This document shows, one piece after another, positions 7,722 to 12,905 of a stretch of 12,905 nucleotides of DNA. Source of the DNA: Acidobacteriaceae bacterium (lineage in GTDB: Bacteria; Acidobacteriota; Terriglobia; Terriglobales; Acidobacteriaceae); contig JASHUF010000007.1 of NCBI GenBank assembly GCA_030040175.1, positions 1 to 12,905 of the forward strand, written 5' to 3'. Position numbers and translations under genes: made by a program. The notes beneath the pieces were generated by a model. The model worked only from the letters and a program-made list of their open reading frames with translations, was not told where the DNA came from and made no database searches. The number at the start of each line of letters is the position of its first letter. Within the stretch, counting starts at the first letter, position 1.

Positions 7722-8576
7722 GTGACCGCTCCGCACGGCGCGCGCCTGCGCGTGGCCGCCATCGGCTTTCTGAATCCCGCCCCGCTGATGTGGGACTTCG
7801 AGCATCCGCCGCTCGACCAGGCCCTCGCGCAGCGCTACCGCATCGATCGCATGTCGCCCGCCGAGTGCGCGCTCCGGCTCGAGTCAGGAGAAGCCGACCT
7901 CGGCCTCGTACCCATCGCCGCGCTGGCCACCACGCCCGGCCTGCGCATCCTCCCCGGGTGCACCATCGCGTCGAAGGGCCGCGTCCGTTCCCTGCTCCTG
8001 GTGCGCCGCGCACACCAGCCGCTCAAGCGGCTGCGCACCGTCGCCGCCGACGCGGCCAGCCGCACCACGCTTGCCTACGCGCAGATTCTCTTTCATCAGT
8101 GGGGCAACCCCGCGGTTTCCTTCATCCCGCATGCCGCCGAGTTGGAAAAGATGCTCACAATCGCTGACGCCGCGATTCTGATCGGCGATCCGGCCCTGCT
8201 CGCGCTCGAAGATCGCTCGCATCGGTTCATGCGCACCGGAGAAGAACTGGTCTATCACGATCTCGCCGGGGAGTGGCAGGCGCTCAACGGCCTTCCCTTC
8301 GTCTCCGCCGTCTGGGCTGCCACTGCGTGGAGCGGCTCTTTGGATGAGGGCATTGCCGGAGACCTTATTCGCTCGCGCGATCACGGCCTCGCGCATATCG
8401 ACGCGCTCGCCCGGGAGTGGGCGCCGCGTTTTCCCTTGCCGGAAAGCTCGATCCGCGCCTACCTGACCGAAAATATCCACTACGTCCTCGATGAAGAGTG
8501 CGTCGAAGGCATGCGCGGATTCTTCCGCATGGCCGCGCAATTCGGCGTTCTGCCCCAGTACACGCCGCCGTTTTGA
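7722..8576 (+). CDS. mqnA: MqnA-like chorismate dehydratase (futalosine menaquinone pathway)
   Basis: MqnA removes water from chorismate to give 3-[(1-carboxyvinyl)oxy]benzoate, the first step of the futalosine route to menaquinone. The 284-residue length suits the family, which has a periplasmic-binding-protein-like fold but is cytoplasmic. Family features are LRVAAIGFLNPAPL near the N-terminus (usually SYLNxxPL), SGEADLGLVPIAAL (55-68), IASKGRVRSLLL (82-93), the SRTTLA substrate-loop region (113-118), ADAAILIGDPAL (148-159) and DLAGEW...GLPFVSAVW (180-198). The start is a GTG at 7722, 44 bases after the protease stop, with no clear Shine-Dalgarno. An in-frame GTG at 7752 would leave almost nothing before the first strand, so 7722 is preferred. 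No other menaquinone gene is visible. The related 1,4-dihydroxy-6-naphthoate synthase MqnD is a less likely alternative. Confidence 0.87.
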   Translation: MTAPHGARLRVAAIGFLNPAPLMWDFEHPPLDQALAQRYRIDRMSPAECALRLESGEADLGLVPIAALATTPGLRILPGCTIASKGRVRSLLLVRRAHQPLKRLRTVAADAASRTTLAYAQILFHQWGNPAVSFIPHAAELEKMLTIADAAILIGDPALLALEDRSHRFMRTGEELVYHDLAGEWQALNGLPFVSAVWAATAWSGSLDEGIAGDLIRSRDHGLAHIDALAREWAPRFPLPESSIRAYLTENIHYVLDEECVEGMRGFFRMAAQFGVLPQYTPPF

Positions 8577-8654
8577 GCAATTCAGCCGCGCAGATTCCCT
8601 GCACCGTTCCAGCAGGCGCGCGAATCCAATCGAACACAGGAGAAGAATTTCCTC

Positions 8655-9395
8655 ATGGCAAAGAAAATTGCATTCATCACCGGCGGCAACCGCGGCCTCG
8701 GCTTCCAGACCGCGCTCGAACTCAAGGATGTGGCCAAAGTGGTCATCGGCTCCCGGGACCTGGAGCAGGGCGAAGCGGCGGTCAAAAAGCTGCGCGCGGC
8801 CGGCGCCGACGCCGACGTGCTCGAATTCGACATAACCCAGCCCAAAAGCCACAAGGCTGCCTTCGATTACTTCAACTCGGGCTACGGCGTGCTCGATATC
8901 CTGGTCAACAATGCCGGCATCGCCGGGGGAGCGTTTCCCGGCACCGGCCCGGAGCACTCAACCGCCGCCGTTCCACCCGAGTTGCTGCACCGGGTGTTTG
9001 AAACCAACTTCTTTGCCCAGGTCGCCCTCACCCAGACGCTCCTGCCGCTGCTCAAGAAAAGCCGGGCGGCGCGCATCGTGAACTTATCCAGCATCCTTGG
9101 CTCGCTCACGCTGCACGCCACCCCCGGCTCGCCCATCTACGACGCCAAGTCCTTTGCCTACGATGCCTCGAAGACGGCCCTCAACGCCTTCACCGTACAC
9201 CTTGCCTACGAGCTGCGCGGCACCAACATCAAAGTCAACTCCGCGCATCCGGGATGGGTAAAGACCGAGATGGGCGGCCCGCAGGCGCCCATGGAACTCG
9301 AGGAGGGTGGAAAGACGAGCGCCGCGCTCGCCACCCTCGCTGACGATGGGCCCAGCGGCGGCTTCTTTCATCTGGGCAAGCCGCTGCCCTGGTAA
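8655..9395 (+). CDS. SDR-family NAD(P)-dependent oxidoreductase
   Basis: Classical short-chain dehydrogenase/reductase of 246 residues, cytoplasmic, substrate unknown. The Rossmann cofactor motif TGGNRGLG is at 9-16. R34 after the second strand (IGSRDL) suggests NADPH preference, which is inference. NNAG is at 85-88, the active-site Asn is probably N118 (ETNFF), the Ser is in NLSS (143-146), and Tyr and Lys are Y169 and K173 (YDASK). PGWVKTEM (199-206) is the usual loop after the substrate pocket. The Ser-to-Tyr distance is about 23 residues, longer than the usual 13 or so, because of an insert (about 150-167). This resembles carbonyl-reductase-like members. A Shine-Dalgarno, AGGAGAAG (8638-8645), precedes the ATG by a rather long gap. 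It lies 78 bases after mqnA and could be co-transcribed, but nothing ties it to quinone synthesis. Confidence 0.93.
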   Translation: MAKKIAFITGGNRGLGFQTALELKDVAKVVIGSRDLEQGEAAVKKLRAAGADADVLEFDITQPKSHKAAFDYFNSGYGVLDILVNNAGIAGGAFPGTGPEHSTAAVPPELLHRVFETNFFAQVALTQTLLPLLKKSRAARIVNLSSILGSLTLHATPGSPIYDAKSFAYDASKTALNAFTVHLAYELRGTNIKVNSAHPGWVKTEMGGPQAPMELEEGGKTSAALATLADDGPSGGFFHLGKPLPW

Positions 9396-9432
9396 AGCAC
9401 GGTCAACGGGCCCTCGGGAATTTCCTTGAGCT

Positions 9433-9461
9433 TGCGCGGGCAGACTCGCTTGTGCTAATTT
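9433..9461 (+). promoter_or_regulatory. possible promoter of the TetR-efflux operon
   Basis: TTGCGC (9433-9438) and TAATTT (9456-9461) are separated by 17 bases. The second hexamer is preceded by TG at the extended -10 position. Both hexamers match consensus only three of six. A start near 9468 would fall within the palindrome and leave about 15 bases of leader. Weak prediction, supported mainly by its position next to the operator. Confidence 0.3.
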
Positions 9462-9478
9462 ACTAACCAGTTAGTCAA
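9459..9478. promoter_or_regulatory. palindromic operator, probable TetR-family autoregulatory site
   Basis: The perfect inverted repeat ACTAAC-CA-GTTAGT occupies 9462-9475. Pairing continues after one mismatch with TT/AA on the outside (9459-9478). It ends 7 bases before the regulator's ATG. TetR-family repressors commonly bind such short palindromes upstream of their own gene. Bound repressor would cover the expected -10/start region and block the whole operon. No Shine-Dalgarno lies between palindrome and start codon. Confidence 0.75.
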
Positions 9479-9482
9479 CATC

Positions 9483-10220
9483 ATGCCAACCCCCGCCAAT
9501 AAGACGCAAACCGAGCGCGCGGACCTGACGCGGACGCGGATTCTCGACGCCGCCATCGGCGCATTCAGCGAAAACGGCCTGGCCGGCGCGCGCACGGAAC
9601 AGATTGCCGAGGCCGCCCAGGTGAACAAGGCGCTGCTCTACTACTACTTCCAGGGCAAAGAGGCGCTCTACGCGGCGGCTCTTGAAAAAGTGGCGGAGCG
9701 CGTGGTCGCGAGCGGCCTTGCGGTTTTAGACAGCAAGTGCTCCGCGGGCGAGCGGCTGGTGCACTTCGCGCTCAATCATTTTGACCGCATCCACTCGCAG
9801 CGCGCTTTTCAGAGCCTCATGCAGCAGGAACTCATGCGCCTGCAGCGCGGCGAAGAGAATGCGCTCACGCCGCTGGTCGAGAAGGTCTTCCGGCCGATGA
9901 TGGGCCGTCTCAAGGAACTGCTGGCGGAGGGGATGCGCAGCGGAGAGCTGATCCGCGTGGACCTGTGGCAGATGATGTACGCGGCCCTGGGGGCCAATGT
10001 TTTCTATTTCCTCTCCGGCCCGGTGATGGGCATGCTCAGGGGGAGCGATGTGTTCGCACGCCGGGCGCTGAGGGAGCGGCGCAAGGCGGCGGTTGAATAC
10101 CTGGGACAGGCGATCTTCTGCGACCGCAGGCACGGCGCCCGCGTGGCGGCGCGCGTGCTCGCGTCCACGCCCATGCCCGGGAGCGGGATCTCCAACAGGA
10201 TTGAGGTGAAAGCCGAGTGA
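9483..10220 (+). CDS. TetR/AcrR-family transcriptional regulator of the export operon
   Basis: A 245-residue repressor-type regulator. The N-terminal TetR_N DNA-binding domain spans about 16-62: RTRILDAAIGAFSENGLAGA, then the helix-turn-helix TEQIAEAAQVNKALLYYYF (38-56) and the usual GKEALY. The C-terminal helical ligand-binding domain (about 63-210) is typical in length and includes QQELMRLQRGE and a hydrophobic stretch WQMMYAALGANVFYFLSGPVM. A basic tail of about 30 residues follows. The gene is first in an operon with a membrane fusion protein, an ABC ATPase and a permease, matching CecR (YbiH) and ybhGFSR in E. coli. It probably represses that operon through the palindrome just upstream and releases it when a small molecule binds; the ligand is unknown. 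The ATG at 9483 lacks a Shine-Dalgarno. Its stop overlaps the next start codon. Confidence 0.93.
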   Translation: MPTPANKTQTERADLTRTRILDAAIGAFSENGLAGARTEQIAEAAQVNKALLYYYFQGKEALYAAALEKVAERVVASGLAVLDSKCSAGERLVHFALNHFDRIHSQRAFQSLMQQELMRLQRGEENALTPLVEKVFRPMMGRLKELLAEGMRSGELIRVDLWQMMYAALGANVFYFLSGPVMGMLRGSDVFARRALRERRKAAVEYLGQAIFCDRRHGARVAARVLASTPMPGSGISNRIEVKAE

Positions 10221-11281
10221 ATGCGCGTAATCGGGTGTTTCTGATTCTGGGTCTGCTTACGGCCGGGTCGCTGATCTGGTACCTGGTGACGGTGCGCCAG
10301 GGCGGCGATCTGCAATTGATCGGCACCGTGGACGCAAACGAAGTGGTGGTGAGCTCGAAGATTCCCGGCCGCATCGAACAGCTCACCGTGGTCGAAGGGC
10401 AAAAGGTAAATGCCGGGGACTTGATCGCGGTGATCGAGAGCAAGGACCTGGATGCCGCGCTCGCGGCGGCGCAGGCCACCGCGGCCAGCGACGCGTGGAA
10501 GCTGAACGGAGCCGAGGAGACGGAGCGGCAGAATCGAGGCGAAACCAGCAGCGCGACCACCAGCGCGGAGGCGCAGGTAAAGCTGGCGCAGGCGTCGCTC
10601 GCGCAGGCCCAGGCGCAATACGACCACCAGGAGGCGGACACCTCGCGGGATGTTGCGCTGGCCAAGGCGGGAATCGTGAGCGCGCAAATCCGCGACGAGG
10701 AAGTGACCAGCCTGCAATCGGCGAAAGCCGCGGTGGATGCGGCTCGCGAGAGCCTGTCCGCGGCTCAGGCCAACCTGCGCCAGGCGCGCGCGCATGAGAT
10801 GCTGACCACCGTTTCTGCGCGGACGGTGGACGAGAATCGCGCCGAAGAGGCCAATGCCCGCGCGCTGGCCGAGGAAGCGCAGGTGCAAGCCGGCTATGCA
10901 CGCATTGACGCGCCCGTGAGCGGCGTGGTGAATGCGTGGGCTGCGCGCGAGGGCGAAGTGGTGGCTGCGGGTACGCCCATCGTCACCATCATGGACCTGA
11001 AGCAGACATGGGTCTACGCGCCGCTGCCGGAGACGCAGGCCGACGCCGTGAAGCTGGGCGACAACCTGCGCGTGGTTCTGCCCAGCGGTCAGACCGTTTG
11101 GGGCAACGTCATTGCCAAGGCGGCCGAAGCCGATTTCGCCACGCAGCGCGATGTGAACCGGCAGAAGCGCGACATCAAGACGGTGCAGTTGAAGCTGCTC
11201 ATCCCCAACCCCGGCGAGGAATTCGTGCCCGGCATGACCGCCGAGGTTTACATTGCCAAGAACCGGCTGGTGAAGCCGTGA
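10217..11281 (+). CDS. HlyD-family membrane fusion (periplasmic adaptor) protein, YbhG-like
   Basis: A 354-residue adaptor linking an inner-membrane ABC exporter to the periplasm or an outer-membrane channel. A single N-terminal membrane anchor (about 7-26) follows MNARNRVF. The first half of the lipoyl-like domain (about 36-75) contains GTVDANEVVVSSKIPGRI and VVEGQKVNAGDLIAVIES. A long Ala/Gln/Glu-rich coiled-coil hairpin spans about 76-225. The second lipoyl half (about 226-260) contains ARIDAPVSGVVNAW and EGEVVAAGTPIVTIMD. A beta-barrel region (about 262-345) contains LGDNLRVVLPSGQ and PGMTAEVYI. The GTG start overlaps the tetR stop (GTGA) and has a good ribosome site, GAGGTGA, 7 bases upstream, so translation is probably coupled. 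Best parallel is E. coli YbhG. What is exported cannot be told from the sequence. Confidence 0.93.
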   Translation: MNARNRVFLILGLLTAGSLIWYLVTVRQGGDLQLIGTVDANEVVVSSKIPGRIEQLTVVEGQKVNAGDLIAVIESKDLDAALAAAQATAASDAWKLNGAEETERQNRGETSSATTSAEAQVKLAQASLAQAQAQYDHQEADTSRDVALAKAGIVSAQIRDEEVTSLQSAKAAVDAARESLSAAQANLRQARAHEMLTTVSARTVDENRAEEANARALAEEAQVQAGYARIDAPVSGVVNAWAAREGEVVAAGTPIVTIMDLKQTWVYAPLPETQADAVKLGDNLRVVLPSGQTVWGNVIAKAAEADFATQRDVNRQKRDIKTVQLKLLIPNPGEEFVPGMTAEVYIAKNRLVKP

Positions 11282-12330
11282 GCGCGCCGGCAAATGGCAG
11301 CGGGCTTAGGGAAAACGGGTCTGTCCGGCCCGCGGCCATGGAAGTGGAACACATCGTCAAGCGCTACGGCGACTTCGAGGCCGTGAAAGACGTAAGCTTC
11401 CGCGTGGCCGAGGGGGAAATCTTCGGCCTGCTGGGACCGAACGGCGCGGGCAAGAGCACGCTCATCCGCATGATGACCACGCTCATTCCCGTCACCTCCG
11501 GCAAAGCCATCGTGGCCGGGCACAATGTCGAAGCGGATGCCGACGCGGTGCGCCGGCTGATTGGCGTAATTCCGCAGGCGCTCACCAGCGATCCCGATCT
11601 GACGGTCGAAGAAAACCTCCTCATCTACGCCAAGCTCTACAGCGTGCCGCGCGCGCAGCGGGAGAAAAATATCAGCGAAGTGCTGGAAGCTGTCGACCTG
11701 GCCAAGTGGCGCGAAGCGCCCACCAAAACCCTCTCCGGCGGCATGCGGCGGCGCCTGGAGATCGCGCGCGGGCTGGTCCACGACCCGCGCATCTTCTTTC
11801 TCGACGAGCCCACCACGGGGCTCGATCCGGTGTCGCGCATCGCCGTGTGGGAAATGCTGAATAACCTGAAGACCAGGCGCAAGCTTACCATGCTGCTGAC
11901 CACGCACTACATGGAAGAAGCCGACAAGCTGTGCGACCGCATCGCCATTGTGGATCACGGCAAGCTGGTCGCGCTGGGCACGCCCACTGAGCTCAAGAAC
12001 AGCGTGGCCGGCGCCAATGTGGTCGAAGTCCACTTCGACCGCGAAGCCGAGGAATGGAAAGGCCGGCTCGAGCGCCTCGAAGATGTCACCAGCGTGCAGC
12101 CGGAGAGCTCCGGCTTCTATCGCGTCATCACCAAGTCCGGTTCCAAAACCACGATGCAGATCGTAGAGCTCGCCCAGAGCCTGGGTGAAACCCTCACCTC
12201 CCTCAGCGTGCAAAACACCACGCTCGATGACGTCTTCGTGCACTACACGGGGCGCCAGCTCCGCGACGAGCAGGTGAAGCCGATGATGGCCTCGTGGGCC
12301 ATGCTGCAGCGGCCGGGAGATCAGCGATGA
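11278..12330 (+). CDS. ABC transporter ATP-binding protein, YbhF/drug-export type
   Basis: A 350-residue ATPase subunit of an ABC-2 exporter, cytoplasmic face. From the GTG start the Walker A motif is GPNGAGKST (53-61), the Q-loop Q100 (GVIPQALTSDPDLTV), the signature LSGGMRRRLEIARGL (152-166), Walker B IFFLDEPTTGLD (172-183) and the switch histidine H210 (TTHYMEEAD). The C-terminal part (about 225-350) is the accessory region common in drug-export ATPases, with LDDVF near the end. It has a single nucleotide-binding domain, whereas E. coli YbhF has two. The GTG at 11278 is chosen because it overlaps the adaptor's stop (GTGA), like the preceding junction, and GGTGA lies just upstream. The ATG at 11338 (MEVEHIVKRYG) is where homology normally begins but lacks a ribosome site. 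Its stop overlaps the permease ATG. Confidence 0.94.
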   Translation: MSAPANGSGLRENGSVRPAAMEVEHIVKRYGDFEAVKDVSFRVAEGEIFGLLGPNGAGKSTLIRMMTTLIPVTSGKAIVAGHNVEADADAVRRLIGVIPQALTSDPDLTVEENLLIYAKLYSVPRAQREKNISEVLEAVDLAKWREAPTKTLSGGMRRRLEIARGLVHDPRIFFLDEPTTGLDPVSRIAVWEMLNNLKTRRKLTMLLTTHYMEEADKLCDRIAIVDHGKLVALGTPTELKNSVAGANVVEVHFDREAEEWKGRLERLEDVTSVQPESSGFYRVITKSGSKTTMQIVELAQSLGETLTSLSVQNTTLDDVFVHYTGRQLRDEQVKPMMASWAMLQRPGDQR

Positions 12331-12905
12331 AGAGAATGATGGCCATCGTGGAGCGCGAGATGCGGAAGTTCTTCCGCTCGCCGGTGCTCATGATCATGTC
12401 CATGATGCTGCCTCTGGTGCAGCTGGTCATTCTCGGCAATGCCTTCGGGGGCAAGATTACCAATGCGCGCGTGGGCGTGGTCGACTACGATCACGGTCCG
12501 GAGGCGGTGAAGGTGCATGAGGCCTTCGACGCGGTGAACGCGACCATCAAAACCTTCAAGACCGTCGAGTACCCTGACGAGCGCACGGCGCGCGACGCCG
12601 TGCAGACGGGCAAGCTCGACGCCGCCGTGATCATTCCCGCGCAATATTCGCGGCGCGTGTACGCGCAGGACGCGCCGGAGCTCGGCCTGGTGGTGGACAA
12701 CTCCGACCAGTTCATGTCCTCGAGCCTCGAGTCGGAGATGCAGTCGCTCGTCGATGCGCTGAATGCGCCCCTGATTCCCGACCCCATCGACAAGAGCGTC
12801 GCGCTCGACGTCGTCGAGATTTACCCCTACGTGGCCTACATGAAGTTTCTTCTCTCCGGCTCCATTGCCCTGGCCATGTATGTTTCCGTGATGATCGGCG
12901 GCGGC
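12327..12905 (+). CDS. ABC-2 type transporter permease, partial: C-terminus beyond right edge
   Basis: The first 193 residues of an inner-membrane ABC-2 permease (YbhS/YbhR-like). The start MKRMMAIVEREMRKFFRSP is typical of this family. It is followed by the first membrane helix (about 19-38, LMIMSMMLPLVQLVILGNAF), then a large extracytoplasmic domain (about 42-170) with RVGVVDYDHG and KLDAAVIIPAQYSRRV, typical of ABC2_membrane_3 proteins. A second helix starts at about 173 and is cut by the window edge. The ATG overlaps the ATPase stop (ATGA) and GGGAGA lies 6 bases upstream, so translational coupling is likely. In the E. coli operon a second permease gene follows; whether one does here lies outside the window. 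Confidence 0.92.
   Translation, partial: MKRMMAIVEREMRKFFRSPVLMIMSMMLPLVQLVILGNAFGGKITNARVGVVDYDHGPEAVKVHEAFDAVNATIKTFKTVEYPDERTARDAVQTGKLDAAVIIPAQYSRRVYAQDAPELGLVVDNSDQFMSSSLESEMQSLVDALNAPLIPDPIDKSVALDVVEIYPYVAYMKFLLSGSIALAMYVSVMIGGG

Noticed and set aside
7884..8957. Long minus-strand open frame opposite mqnA and the SDR gene
   Set aside because: It crosses two well-supported plus-strand genes and the spacer between them, with no motif. A shadow frame.
10936..11277. Upstream extension of the ABC ATPase frame to 10936
   Set aside because: This part overlaps the adaptor protein's coding sequence in another frame and has no ATPase homology. The GTG at 11278 is a far better start.

Overview
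The window is GC-rich bacterial chromosomal DNA. It most resembles Acidobacteriota (Terriglobia-like). That call is inference from three things: the GC-rich coding style, a giant secreted S53 (sedolisin) protease with a train of roughly 100-residue Ig-like repeats, and menaquinone synthesis by an MqnA-type (futalosine pathway) enzyme. No rRNA, tRNA, CRISPR array, insertion sequence or prophage was seen.

Layout. On the minus strand, reading leftwards from about 3.4 kb, are dprA (complete, 3324 to 2143) and topA (start at 1687, running off the left edge). A 455-base gap separates them and holds no convincing gene. A 309-base divergent control region (3325-3633) lies between dprA and the plus-strand genes. 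It carries three imperfect direct repeats spaced exactly 21 bases apart, a good sigma70-type promoter for dprA that overlaps the first repeat, and an 8-bp hairpin in front of the protease gene. On the plus strand follow the 1347-aa S53 protease (3634-7677), an MqnA-like chorismate dehydratase (7722-8576) and an SDR oxidoreductase (8655-9395).

The right end is a tightly packed operon: a TetR-family regulator (9483-10220), a HlyD-type membrane fusion protein (10217-11281), an ABC ATPase (11278-12330) and an ABC-2 permease cut by the right edge (from 12327). Each junction is a 4-base stop/start overlap (GTGA, GTGA, ATGA). A near-perfect palindrome, ACTAAC-CA-GTTAGT, sits 7 bases before the regulator's start codon and is the probable autoregulatory operator. 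The gene order is that of the E. coli cecR-ybhGFSR export operon, so this is most likely a self-repressed efflux or export system released by a small molecule.

DprA (single-stranded DNA handling in natural transformation) and TopA (relaxation of negative supercoils) are cytoplasmic DNA-processing proteins. The protease is exported and probably acts outside the cell. MqnA feeds the respiratory quinone pool. I see no strong evidence for an undescribed multi-gene system. The most unusual items are a transmembrane hairpin with a lipobox-like cysteine embedded inside the last Ig-like repeat of the protease, and the 21-bp phased repeats at the dprA promoter.
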